Positions 34,426 to 46,019 of a DNA stretch of 64,000 bases are shown piece after piece; the stretch's first letter is position 1; every line of letters starts with the position of its first letter. Below the pieces are notes generated by a model, which made no database searches, was not told where the DNA came from, and saw only the letters and a program-made list of their open reading frames with translations. The position numbers and the translations under genes were made by a program. The stretch is from Holtermannia corniformis (taxonomy: Eukaryota; Basidiomycota; Tremellomycetes; Holtermanniales): contig BCIJ01000016.1 in the NCBI GenBank assembly GCA_001599935.1, forward strand, positions 364,108-428,107. Direction: 5' to 3'.

Positions 34426-36027
34426 TTATTGATATCGTAGAAGCTCGGGCACGGAATACTCACGCAGCAGAGGCTTGGGAGGTGGAGTCGGCAGGGGATG
34501 GGGTCGTTCTTGTACTGGATTGAAGCCCTCTACCGGGCCGAGGCGGTCGTCGTCGCTGGCAGTACTGGACCCGCGCTCAGGTGGAAGCGGGGGCAAGGGT
34601 CGATCGAGATCATCACGGCTGAGACGTCGAAGCCGTAGCGGAATCTCCGGCAGCGTCTGCGGCCGAGGCGCAATGTAGGGTCTATGCGGCCGTGGCGGGA
34701 CCGGAGGCGCAGACGCGGGGTGCAAAGACAGCGAAGCAGGCGACGAGTAATGATGCGTGATCTGTGGAGGATAAGGTACCGGCGCAAGACGAGGCCCGTA
34801 TGATGGATAGCCGACTTGGATGGGGACTGCTGGAGCAGATGGTCTTTGACCGTCATAGCCGGTAGGCTGTGGTACAGGCATGATGACCTGTGGCACGGCA
34901 GCACGCGAGCTTGACGCAACTGCATTGTGGACGAAGGGTTCTCGCGCCATTGCGATGGGTTGTGCAGGACGATGCGAAGCTTCGTCGTAAGCTGGCGGCG
35001 GTGTCAAAGGAATACGGTTCGCCACAGGCAAGGCTAGATGACTGGCGATTTGCGAAGAGTCTTTAATCATGTCAGCTCTGTTCCGTGTGGTTGGCTGGCT
35101 CCACTTACCCAAGTGATGACGCACAATTGTCGCTCCCAAGTCGGTCGCATTGGCAAGACTGCGCGGCCCACCGACCGATTCAGAGTCGGTGTCCTCACCG
35201 TCCTGATACAACGGTGGAGGCGACGGTGCTAGGTCACCGACGTCGTGTAGCGAAGCAGACGAGGTTGAAAGATCCGAGGTGCTTCCCGTAGCGTGCAGCC
35301 GGTTCGGCGACAATTCCGGACGGGGACTCGACGACGGCGACGGCCAGTCTGCCTCGAATTCCGACTCTGACGCCCAGTCTTGCTCGTAGGCCGATGCGTC
35401 GTCGTCGCTACCGTTGGGCGAGGGTGGGAAGACTAGACCAAGACCTTGGGCTTCCTGCTGACTGTCTGAACGCCTTTGATATTCGAACGATCGCCGTCGG
35501 TCGATCTCTATGCGATGCGAGGTGTAGGACGAGTGGAGATCTAGCTCGTACACTGATCCCGACTCGGCGTCAGATTGACTGCTGAGACTGTGCGTGTCCT
35601 CTGGCCAGTCGTCGGGTTGAGAGCGTGGTGAAGGTTGCTCAACCGGGTCTGGTGATGGCGGTGCCGGTGCCAGGTCTGGAACGGGTAGTGGCCTAGAGCA
35701 GTGCTGGTGCTGCCCGTCTGCACAGCTTTGACAGAGCCGTCCCGGACTAGGGCCTCTGGAATGGTAGAACGAGCTCCGAGTGTGCAGGACCGGTCGGAGC
35801 GACTGCTTGATCAGCCGGACCTCTTCGCGCACATCGACAATCGAGTTGACCGTGTCAATGTACGACTGAACGGCGTCAGAGGGCCCGGTCGCCCACCGTC
35901 GGAGCGAGGGGCTCGTCGCTGGTGTAGACAGTTGGCGACGGCGTGCTGTTGAGCCGGACGGATCGTAGATGATCTCGCCCGGAGGAGTGTACGACCACTT
36001 TGAGGTGTTAGGGACAATGTCGATCAT
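34426..36027 (-). CDS. proline/serine-rich uncharacterised protein
   Basis: Single 533-aa frame from ATG 36027 (MIDIVPNTSKWSYTPPGEII). A short helical segment (DTVNSIVDVREEVRLIKQSL) is followed by long low-complexity sequence with many SP, TP and PP dipeptides, acidic patches and SH3-ligand-like runs (PPVPPRPHRP, RPLPPLPPER). This suggests a largely disordered scaffold or regulatory protein. It may be the 5' exon of a larger gene continuing to 33448: the frame has candidate donors near its end, the best-phased one leading to an acceptor at about 34378. Function unknown. Confidence 0.6.
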   Translation of the reverse strand: MIDIVPNTSKWSYTPPGEIIYDPSGSTARRRQLSTPATSPSLRRWATGPSDAVQSYIDTVNSIVDVREEVRLIKQSLRPVLHTRSSFYHSRGPSPGRLCQSCADGQHQHCSRPLPVPDLAPAPPSPDPVEQPSPRSQPDDWPEDTHSLSSQSDAESGSVYELDLHSSYTSHRIEIDRRRSFEYQRRSDSQQEAQGLGLVFPPSPNGSDDDASAYEQDWASESEFEADWPSPSSSPRPELSPNRLHATGSTSDLSTSSASLHDVGDLAPSPPPLYQDGEDTDSESVGGPRSLANATDLGATIVRHHLGKWSQPTTRNRADMIKDSSQIASHLALPVANRIPLTPPPAYDEASHRPAQPIAMAREPFVHNAVASSSRAAVPQVIMPVPQPTGYDGQRPSAPAVPIQVGYPSYGPRLAPVPYPPQITHHYSSPASLSLHPASAPPVPPRPHRPYIAPRPQTLPEIPLRLRRLSRDDLDRPLPPLPPERGSSTASDDDRLGPVEGFNPVQERPHPLPTPPPKPLLREYSVPELLRYQ

Positions 36028-36245
36028 GGTGAGCAGACCCGGTCAGAGCAGCATGCACCAACACCAGGTATATATCTCAGTCTCGATCGATCCAACCGGC
36101 AACGACTGGCCGGCCGACGTGGATTGTGGAATGCAAGACGCCAGCCGTCGAGTCGACAATGTCAAGCCGGTGCGGCGTCGCGTCCTCGGCATGGCAGCAT
36201 TACAATAGCATAGCATGACCACAGTCTACAACACGCACTCGGCGC

Positions 36246-37828
36246 TCACGAGATGTACACCTTGCGGAGGCGAGCAAACGAACACGTCTCCTTGGTCCGC
36301 GGGCACGTCACCACATCATAGTTGGCCTTGGCCATGGCCTGCAACGCCTAGACCCAGTCAGCCCAGTCCGGTGTATTGACCCGATGCCGACCTTGGACGA
36401 GTACACGTAGCCGTTCGGAAACGCCAGCGGCTCGTTGTCGCTGTCCATCACTTGGCCGCTGATCCGACAGACGAGGGACGAGTTGACGTGGTGCGAGAAC
36501 GGGAGGTCCTTGACGAGCACGCGCATGTCCTCGTTGCATGTCGGGCAGTCAATGTTGCCGACGTGTTGGGGAGCAGGCGTGTGGGCCAGGTCGTGCAGCG
36601 GTGGCGCGGCGGGCAGCAATGGCGCACAGTGTTCCGGGTTGGTAGTGCACGATGGGAGTCGGAGGCTAGCAAGGCCAGCTGACAGTGCGAGACTGAGCAG
36701 CGGTTGCGACGGGAGAGAATACAGGTTGAAGAAGGTCGCGCGAAAGTCGGCGCGCAACGTCTCCCATCGCGAGACATTGTACATTTGCTGATGCAGCTCA
36801 GTAACCACACGGCCGGGACATTCAAGACACACCTTGTAGACCATGACACCCGTCGTCTCACCAAACGCCAACAGCGCCATGACCTGCTGCACATGACGCA
36901 TATGCGTCGCAGCCCACGGCGCCAGGCTCTTGCGTGAATGTGCTATCGCGCCCTCGATGTCGCGCCGCCGGCACAGCTCGACATATTCCTGTCGTCGCAA
37001 CAGAAACTCGAGATCGTTGCCCGTCTTCTTGAGCGTGCCTCTGTTCTCGCCGCACCACGCTAGGGCTTCGGCACAGCTGTGTCGCTTGACGAGTGCTGTT
37101 TCGATCCGCTCGAGCTCGGCAAAGAGTTTGAGGTCGACCAGTGGCTGTGCACGTCAGTGTGCTCTCAAGCCTGGCATGCATACATACCTCGATCCCCTGC
37201 GAGCTCGCCAACGCCTGTGCCGACTTTGGCTTGCCAGCCCTCAGCAGGTAGTCGACAAGGTACCGGTCCAGAGTCTTGCGTTCGGTAGTCGATGTCGCCA
37301 GTCTGTAGCGTTGTCAGCCACGTCGTTCCCAGCGTTACAGTCAACTCACGCAGCAGCACTAGCCCCCACGCTCGCTTGAGCCTGCTGCTCCGTCTCATGC
37401 AAATGATCCAACCGTGCACGCAAAGCCGTCGGCTCCTTTCCTCCCGGCTGAAGGTCGTCCAGCTACAGCCTGCATCAGCCTAGCCCACACCGTATCATCG
37501 CCCACCACACCTTTCGCTTCAATCCCTTGACGCGCTCAATACAGCCTTCAAGCTTGGCCACCGCGAGCTCACTGCCGCCTTCGGTCGGGATCGACTTTAG
37601 CAGGCTCTGCAATGCCTCAGCATCGTCAGATACACTACAGCCTACACACTTGTACAAAGTTGAAGTCCTTTTCGACTTGTCGTTGGGCGGCTTTATGGCT
37701 TCGTCGGAGAAGCTCGAACGGTGTCTGGGCGGCTCATCAGCTCCGAGCGCGGCATGGCCTCGACAGCGACAGACTCTGATCAGCGGCTCTTCAAGCAGGT
37801 TGGTGTTTGTACTTGGTCCTGGCGGCAT
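36246..37828 (-). CDS. FYV10: GID/CTLH ubiquitin ligase subunit GID9 (FYV10/MAEA)
   Basis: Start ATG at 37828 (MPPGPSTNTNLLEEPLIR), end 36246, with about six short introns. The chain shows RTPFELLRRSHKAAQRQVEK, KLEGCIERVKGLKRK, a LisH-like segment (LDRYLVDYLLRAG), the CTLH region (FLLRRQEYVELCRRRDIEGA, HMRHVQQVMALLAF), a CRA region, and the C-terminal RING-like domain: CPTCNEDM, KDLPFSHHVNSSLVCRIS, DSDNEPLAFPNGYVYSSK, then CPRTKETCSFARLRKVYIS after the last intron. Gid9 pairs with Gid2 as catalytic RING module of the complex that degrades gluconeogenic enzymes on glucose return. All key blocks are present. Confidence 0.88.
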
Positions 37829-38302
37829 CTTGCCCTCAGCCAGTGCGTAGGTCGCTTCGCAGTCACAAGTCAACAGCGAGTTGCAATCACGTAAGGCCCC
37901 GGTGGCATCTGCCAGTACACGGTATGGTACATATCGCTACACGGATCTCCACAGTCTACGCTACGATGCAAGCAATTCACCACCCGCCAACACGCCCACC
38001 GCTCTCCCAGAACAAGTCGTCAAACTGCCAGAACGGCTCGCCCTCCAGTTCCGAGAGTGGCGTCAGCACGACCTGCTGTTCGGCTCGCTGCTCGGCGCCG
38101 AGGTCCGTCACCGCTGTTGGATGAAGATCAAGATCGGTACACATGCCGCGGGGATTGTCCTATGCTATCAGCTATCGTATAGCACGGGACTCGGCGTACG
38201 TGATAAACCCAGAGATGCGCATAATTCAGTGTCGGCTCACTGTAAGAGTCGATCGCCATGGTTTTCTATCCGTCGCGTCAGCTTTGCCATTGCCATGTTG
38301 CG
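37829..38302. other. Region between GID9 and the mannosyltransferase, with an open plus-strand frame
   Basis: A frame at 37881-38306 (+) reads YRYTDLHSLRYDASNSPPAN and LPERLALQFREWRQHDLLFG, with very high GC3 to about 38135, but it lacks an ATG and may need an upstream exon. The opposite strand also has a protein-like frame ending at about 37963. Only one can be real; neither is recognised. Confidence 0.35.
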
Positions 38303-39999
38303 TTAACGCACCACATGCGTAAAAGTGTTCCCGCGCCCACGTCCCCAGCTTCCCAGGTGTTTGATGAGATTCCTGCGCAGAGCATCAGCCGTCGCACAGG
38401 TAGTCGCGCATCGCGTCACTCACGAATGCACAAAGAGGGGTGGCGGCTCGTCAAAGCCGTCGGGTGTGACCAAATCGTACTGCAGCATGGTACTGTTGCA
38501 GGCGTCAGCGGTGCCATTGCGCACAAGAGACGCACTGTCCACAGAACCGGTCATTGTACGAGTCGTCCAAGAAGCCGAGCGGTGCCATCCAGCGCGGTGA
38601 CACGCCAAAGGGAATGTCCAAGATCCGAAACGCCCATCTGCGCAGTGTCAGCAGTGCATGAACGGTGCAGCGTGGCAGTCGGACTGGCCTAAACGTGTCC
38701 TTGTCGCCCCCGCACAGCCTGAACCAGAAATCGCTGTGCGCCGTCAGCCATCGCCCCCTCTTGCTCCGTCCACCCACATATCATTCATCATCCCACTGGC
38801 GATCCACAGCGCCGCGAGGTTCAACCCTCCGTTCCCGCGCTTGTCGATCACGATCTGACCGCTTTCAAAGGTGAAATAGTCAAGGGAACACTGTTCCCCA
38901 ACGACACGCCAGATGGCATTGTGCGCGTGGTCTTTCGACAGATCGGGCCAGAATGCGGCACGACCGTTGTCGCGGTAGATGGCCGCGTCGAATAGGTGCG
39001 TCGGGTCACGGAGGGGGATGTTGTCAGAGTCGAGGTAGAGTACCTCGTCAAACGACGACTCGGCGATGGCGAGCCCTTTGATCTAAAGTTGTCAGCAGGA
39101 GACGACTCGTACATGGTACCAACTTGAAAGTTCTATGACAGGGTCAGCTCAAAGTCAGCAAGATGCTGGTCGACTCGCCTTCCACACGCCCTGAGCTTTG
39201 CTGACGCCGCGCACTTCCACAAGCGTCCCACCAAGCTCCTCCACTTCCTTCCGCTGGCTTTCATCCGTCATCTCGTCGCTAAAGTGGACGACCTCTATCG
39301 GCAGCTGAACGTTATACTTGCGCAGCACGCGCAGCAGCGTCAACAGTCGCAAAGTCGTGTCCTGCCACCATCAGCCGCTCGTCTCACGCCCTCATGTCCG
39401 CCGTGACTTGCCTGGTTTCCACCTGTCACAACGATCCCCCTCGTGCCTTGCCCTCCATCGTTACGCCCCACGATCCGCTCACCCGCCTCGGCCTTGTCAG
39501 CAAGCCAGACGACGAGATCCGCACGCTTCTCGGCAATCATCTCTTCATTGACTTGATCACGCCAAAAGTCGCCGTCGCCGTTCAGTTGATCCGGATTGAC
39601 CATGAGGTCACTGATCCGCAGCGGACAGCCCTGTTCATTCTGCTTGACAGCGTCTGCGTGCGATAGGATAGGTCGGGATAGGAACGCATGTAGTTGGGTC
39701 GCGAGTACCGAGTAGCCTGGTGTCCTTAGGGATGCAGGGAGCTGAAGATCTCCCAAGTCGACATCATAGATCTCGGGTAATGGTGGGAAATCCAGTGGTT
39801 CGTCTTGAACGTATTCGGGACCGGGTACTCGATCGACGCTGGCGGCGGGCGGCGAGCGGTGATACAGAACGACCGTGACAAACACCGTCGCCAGGATGAA
39901 CAGGACGAGCGGGCGCCGTCGCTTGGACAGCATTTCTTGTTGTAGTGAGCTGACCATGTTGCGACTGATCAGCATGTTGCGTGCCGTGTAGCTCTCCAT
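38303..39999 (-). CDS. alpha-mannosyltransferase, MNN1/GT71-like, type II membrane protein
   Basis: Start ATG 39999. A cytosolic N-terminus with KRRR is followed by one membrane anchor (PLVLFILATVFVTVVLY) near residues 28-46, as in Golgi glycosyltransferases. The catalytic domain includes LPIEVVHFSDEM, EELGGTLVEVRGVSKAQGV, SSFDEVLYLDSDN (the DxD metal/nucleotide-sugar motif), HLFDAAIYRDNGRAAFWPD, the region ESGQIVIDKR, FWFRLCGGDKDTFR and FLDDSYNDRFCGQC. These match the fungal putative mannosyltransferase family that includes Mnn1-type alpha-1,3-mannosyltransferases decorating cell-wall glycans. The last exon gives NLIKHLGSW and ends at 38303. The first intron (from 39411) uses a GC donor (GCAAGT) with phase requiring it. 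Confidence 0.82.
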
Positions 40000-40381
40000 T
40001 CACCTTTGCGCTGTCATCCAGCTTGAGCTCGCAGCAACTGCGCAGCCCCGCAGTCGTTCCAACCCCCGGGTGGTGAATGACCAGTCGTTTGCGACCTAGC
40101 TACGCGCTCGACACGCCGGGTGCGTCAACGCTGCCAACAGTGACGAGCACTGCCGAGCGCCGTGATGGATTGCTGCAACTGTACGTTGATCGGAATCGGG
40201 TTACGGCACTGCGCACGATCACTACTTGTACTTGAGCGACGGCCAGACCTCCTTTCACGACCGGCAGTGCCAGCGCTCCTTTCACTCGCGCATAGTGGTA
40301 CATGGAGACCGACGTCACGATACTATAGATAGCCAATCACCAGAAAGGTGCGAAATGCAAAGTGACAAAAAGGGACCGAGA
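40000..40381. other. Promoter/3' flank region
   Basis: 382 bp between the mannosyltransferase start and the GATA-factor stop, both on the minus strand. No gene or repeat seen. Confidence 0.4.
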
Positions 40382-43300
40382 TCACGACGGGAGACTGCCG
40401 GCAAGAGACGAGTCTTGGCTCCCGTGGGAGCGATGACCGGCTTCAGAGGTACGGCGGACGCGCTTGAGCGTCGTCGTGTTGGAGGTGGGAGAGGACGGCT
40501 TGGACTTTGACTTTGAACCTTTGCGCGAGGGGGCCGAGCCCTCTTTGGTAGGGTTTGCGCGGTTGCTATGTGTATAAGCGAGGGCAAGGCGGTTGATTGA
40601 ATTCGCCGCTTACCGCTTCTTGATCACGTCCGTCTTGAGAGACAGCGGACGCACGACGCCATGCAGTTTCTATCATCGTCAGCGCCATCCCACTCACATC
40701 CAGCGACTCACGTAAAAGAGACCACAAGCATTGCAGAGGGGCTGCCCCTCTGGGTCTCGCCGCCACAGAGGGGTATTGGTCGTCTGACAGTTTGTGCACA
40801 TTGTAGGCATCTCGCCACCGCTGATGATCGAGCCAGCGATCCCATCCGACGCGCCCTCGCTGCTCGGTGTCGTAGGCACCGACTTGGCCGAGTTGCCTTT
40901 CCCATTCTTGGCCGTGCCCGTATTAGCAGACGAGTTCTTGCGAGAGTGGTTCGGGGTCGACGACGTCATTGGCGCAATCTTCATCGCCTGCAGGTTGGGC
41001 GAGCTAGCGGATCGCGGCGGGCCATCAGCCTTGCTGACAGCTTTACCGCCAACCGATTTCGGCAGTGGCCGAGTCGGGTTTGGCGCCCGAGTCTGCGTCG
41101 TAGGCGCTTGCGGTGAGCTTTCGGCAGGCGACGAGAAATTCGAGAGGACGCCGTTGGAAGTGCTGGTCGGGTTCAGGGTACCGTCGTGAGATTGGACTTC
41201 GCCGAGCACCTGGCTCGGGTTGATGTGGGTGAACGGGCCGTTTGCGCTCCCTGCGCCTGCGCCTGCGCCTGCGTTGGCATGGAGGTACAGGTTCATGAGC
41301 TGCTGGAAATCAAACGAGTTGTCCGGCACGTCGCCCGGTTGCAGACCCATGGCCGCCAAAGCCTCGGCCGAGATGCTGTCGAGCGCCGCGGGGTTGATGG
41401 CCGTACCGTCATAGTTTGACGGACTGGCAAACTGCGACGGTGCAGTCGATGACAGGGCAGACGCAGGGTCGGCCTGCCAGTCCCTCGCGCCCTCCTCGCC
41501 GCCAGAACTAGCCGCGTTGAGGTCGAAAAAGTTGTCGTACGACTGCGGGTAGTTGAATGTGAACGGTACCGAGGGGAAGCTACCTGGACCATCGCCTGGG
41601 ACGTTGAGGTCACCAGGGAGAAACAGAGTGTCTCCCCGGGGCGACGCTTCGGCGGCCCGTTTTCGGATCTAGTCCATCAGCATGCATCTCATCATCACAG
41701 TTGACTCACATTGTCCCTGGGCGGCAGCATGTCCCTCGAGCCGTCCGCGATCCGCACCGAATGATCAAAGCTCGTCTTCCTGACCCTTCGCGGCAAGTAA
41801 CCATACTGCGGATGGTAGTTCTCCTCGGTCTGCGAAACCAAGCCCGGACCCGAGATGCCCGGAAGATGGCCATAAAGCTGCCTCGACTCGTGAGAGCCCT
41901 TTGACGGGGACGGGACGGTGCCGTTCGGGGCGGGCGCAGACGTGCCAAGCAGGTCATAGGCTCCGGATCCATGGGGGGCCCTATCAAACTCTGTCGACAG
42001 GTTGCGATACGAATGGTCGGCCACGTTGGAGGCTTCGCTCGCATAAGACGTCGAGAGATCGGTCGGTCGCGAGAGTGAGCCAACGAGGGAAGCTTGCTCG
42101 GCCGAGGTACTGAGGCTGACAGGCCCGCTGACGTTCGCGAGCGCCTGGTGGTCGGGCGGCGAGGCCGTGTCGGACGCATCCGTCCGCTTGGCTGGAGGCT
42201 GATCAAAGCCGTACTGGGCCAGACTGGCCCAGTCTTGTCCTGCTCCAGGCAGGGAATGCGTCATGAACTGGTTGGCGTCGAATGACATGATCGGATCGTT
42301 TCCTGTCAGCAGCGCATGCGCGTGCGCCTCGGTGCCCGAATCGTACATTCCCGCGCCGCGGAACGCAGACCGAGAGCGAGAACGCGACTGGGCGCGCCAA
42401 TCCATTGTCATTCTCGAGCGCGAACGGCTGGCGGCACGCCAGTCCATGGCGTCGCTAAGCCCATCAACATCCACCCCCATGCACCGTAAAGCACTCACTC
42501 ATCCCGCTGCTCTGGGCTATCAGCGTTGAAGCCCACGACCCGACTCTTGCCCTTTCTCCCTCGCCCTCGGGGCTCCTCGACAACGTCGGCCACCTCGGTC
42601 TGCTCCACAGCATCGAGCTGGTGCTCATCCTCTTCCTTGACGGCCTGCATGCCCAGAGCCGGTTCGGCCTCCTTCTCGACCTTTTTCAACGTCATGTGCA
42701 TCATCCGCCACGTCAGGTTCTCCATCCGTGGTCCATTCGGCAGCCCTCCGCGTGCTTTGGCATACGCTTTCCACACCTGAGTCGCGAGCGGGTCTTGTCG
42801 ATCGGAGGATCCTGATGCAGCTGGCGTCGCAGCGAGGGGAGAAGCGAGGACAGGACTGCCTGGCGAAGGGTGGTTGGACGGCAGCATGGCGCTGAACGGG
42901 ACGTGCGGTGTCGGATTCAGTCCCGGCGAGAGGGGACCTCGAGAGCTGAAAAAGTCGTCGTTGAGAATATCGGTCACAATGTCGGCCGAGCGCGGGCCGC
43001 CATCGGCTTGGGGCTGCTCGTCGTGCGGTTGGAGAGGCGCCTCATAGGTCGGATACTGCTGCTGCTCGTGCTGCAGCCGTGCCGTCTGCCCCAATCCCAT
43101 ACCTATGCCCATACCCATCCTGATCGCCATCTCGAGCCCGACACTGCCATATTGCGCCAAGTGTTCGAGTGCCAAACCCGGCGGAAGCGGTGGCAAGCTC
43201 GACAACGAAAACCCTCCGGGCAGTTCTGCATCCTGCTCGCCCGCTTGCCGCGACTGACTCGCGAGTAGACTAGCCATTGCCGCTTCAATGTCCAAGCCTG

Positions 43301-44756
43301 ACACCGGCTGAGCAGGGATACTAGGTGAATTCGTGAACGATGGCGACGCGACCGCGGACGGCGCACGAAAAGCCGAGCTCGGCGCTGGAGGAGGTTGAGG
43401 TGCCTCCCTTCGCCGCGGCTTGATGGCTTTCAAACTGTTCCGACGTGACGTCGATGCCTGTGCGGGACTGGAAGCACCGAGTTCGCTCCCTCCCGGTGTC
43501 GTCGCCGGTGTCTCGGTAGCGCCATGGGTGGACCAGCTACCGGACCGAATCGTCGGCGCCGCCATCCTCCCGCCCGCACCTGCAGAATAGCCAAACGAGC
43601 TCGGCGGTGTCGGCAGCACGCCAGACGATTCCGACAGGACGGAGCGAGAGGTCGGTGTGATGGACGCCGACGGATGGGCGCTCGCTTGGGTATACTGCAA
43701 TGCGAGGTCGAGCTGGGACTGAGGCTGACCAGCTGGCATCGATGGGATCCCGATCCCAAACGGGGTAGCATAGCCAGAGCTCTGCGGGCTGTTTTGCTGC
43801 GAGATCTGGGCCGACGGAGGCTGTGACGACGAGTGGTGTTGCTGCATCCGGCGTGTGAGCAAGCTTTGATTCGACGAGCCTCCATTCCGTCCCCAGCTTG
43901 CCGGTCCCGGGGTCGACTGACCCGTGTTCGAGTCGGTTTCAAGCAGGCCTGCCAAGTCTGCAAGCATCGAGGAATCGAGATGGTCCACGTCGGCCTGCTG
44001 CTGCGTGTGCTCGTGCGACATGGCCAGACCTGCGCCAAACGGCTGCGGTGTCGTGTTCGCGGCCGTCTGGACGGCAGCCCAAGCCACACCCGAAGGCGAG
44101 GTTGCAAAGTTTGGCAGACCCGGTTGGTTGAGCGAGGTCGAGAGTGCCGTTTGCGAGCTACCCTGGTTCTGGGCCTTGAGCCAGCCTGAAAAGTCCTGCC
44201 ATGGCGATGGTGGCGGGTCTACCGGCGTTGTCGAGCCGTGCTGGGAGAAGGCCGCGTGCGGAGTGTGGTAGGGCGGTGTCGGGATGTATTGCGGTTTTTG
44301 AAACGAACTCGACATGACGGGGGACGCGGCTGGTTGGGCTTGGTGTGCGGCCATGTACGACGCTGTGAACGTGTTTGGCGAGTGGTTGGACCCTAGCGAG
44401 GCTGGAAAGGCCGGGCGTGAGGACGGCTTGACGTTTGCATTGTACGAGTTGGACATGCTCGTCAGCATTGCCGCGAGCTCGCCTGGCGAGAGTGGGTTGG
44501 GGTTCGGGGTGGCACTGGCGGCCGAAGGGTAGGCTGGCGCGGCCGTGGATTCACGACTGCTCCTGCTCGAGCCGATTGTCGGTGAAGACGAATAGGTTTG
44601 CGACGGCCCGCTGTACGGGTGCTGGTTCGACCTGGCCTGGACGTTGGACGTGGTCGCACTGACGGCAGCCTTGTGAGCCCTGTGCTGTCCTCCACCTGAA
44701 TCGACGGTGAACGGGCCCTTTTTGCTGCCCTTGTTGCGCCACTTTGGCTCTGCCAT
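40382..44756 (-). CDS. AreA/NIT2-type GATA nitrogen regulator
   Basis: Join (minus) 44756-42499, 42454-41710, 41668-40712, 40669-40614, 40565-40382; phases agree, 1399 aa. The single GATA finger is at about residues 1292-1316: [20 protein letters not shown] then LCNACG, the C-x2-C-x17-C-x2-C pattern, followed across an intron by a [20 protein letters not shown] basic arm. Residues 655-694 ([32 protein letters not shown]) match the N-terminal regulatory domain found in AreA orthologues. The rest is Ser/Pro/Gln-rich with RSRSR repeats at the start of exon 2. AreA-type factors activate use of secondary nitrogen sources. A 5' leader intron (45381-45021) is likely; the frame stays open for 88 codons upstream of the ATG but has no earlier ATG. 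Confidence 0.93.
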
Positions 44757-46019
44757 CTTGATGTTGCCCGCTGCGCCGAGGTTGGCGACCTGCGGGACGT
44801 AGGTCGCGCCGGCCGTTGGCGAGTCTGCTGGCGTCGGCGGGCCGGGTCTGGGCGCAATCGGCTTTGGTAGGATTGCCTTGACTCTAACAGCGCTGGCCGT
44901 GGACGAGCCGTGGCTCGATCCCGGAGACGACTTGTTGGTCGAGCTGGTAGACGACGACCTGGGCGAGGGCCGGACGAACGGCGGGGAAGGGGTGTTGGTG
45001 GCTGAAATCGTGAGAGCGGTCTAGGCTGTGAACAGAGCACGAAGGCGAAACGAGGGCGTCAGCGGAGTGCTAAGTTTGGGCAGGCGCCGGGATGAAAGGG
45101 CAGCTTGTTGCGTCACGGACCCGACGACGACGGCGACTCGAGCTAACGAGCAAAGCACAAAGGTGGGTCCGGTTGCCGTGCAGAGCCGGTTGCGACGAGA
45201 TGCGAGATGAGACGGACGACCAAAGGCGCGAGCTTGTCGCGAGGCAGCCGAAGGAAGGGACGACGGACGATCACTCGGTCCGGTGAGCTGGCATCGGCAT
45301 AAAGACGAGATCCGACTGCGCCGCGGCCAGCGCTTTGGGCCTCATCGACTTGAACCTGAGCCAACGATAACTTGCACTCACCTCGATCAGGCCGAGTCTT
45401 GAGCAAAGCGCGGGATGGGATGTTACCGGTCAGTGGCGCAGCGTGCCGGCCGTGTACCGTCTCGAGTGATCCGCTTGGCCTCGTCGGGTGTTGAACGATG
45501 TGTAGAGCAACAGTGACAGTGCCAAGTGCGCCGTCAACAGCAGTCGGTTGCGACGGGGCGGCTACAGCTTGAATCCCTCTGGTCGCTCACTCGTGCCGGC
45601 TGAAACTGCTCACGGTGGAATTCTCACTCGACTCGATGCCGTAACACATAGGGGGTTGGCGCAGCAGATTTCACACTGGTATTCGGACTTCAGGGCAGAA
45701 TCCACCCGGGAGCCCGGCGGCGGCTCTGCAAACGTCGGGCCGGACACTGCACGTCGCCCGAGCCTGGAGCGATGCCGTGCCGAGCGAGCAATGCCATCCT
45801 AGCATCCATCTGTGGGATGCAAAACGGTCGGGAACGAACGGGCTGACGCCATCATCGGCCGTTGATTGGCCAGGCCCGGACGGCACACGACTCTCCGAGC
45901 GCAACACGCACAGCCAGGCACGAGCACAGGGTTCCGATCATGCATCCTAGCAACGCAGTGCCGGCACGCTAGCCTAGCGACTCGAGCCGGACAGCAGACC
46001 ACTCGGGCGCCTGGTCCTA
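44757..46019. promoter_or_regulatory. Leader and promoter of the AreA-like gene
   Basis: Minus-strand leader. A GAG|GTGAGT donor at 45381 and a branch/acceptor ending at 45021 define a probable 361-nt 5' UTR intron. No ATG occurs in the visible 5' exon. Upstream to 46019 (EMC4 stop) no gene is recognised. Confidence 0.45.
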
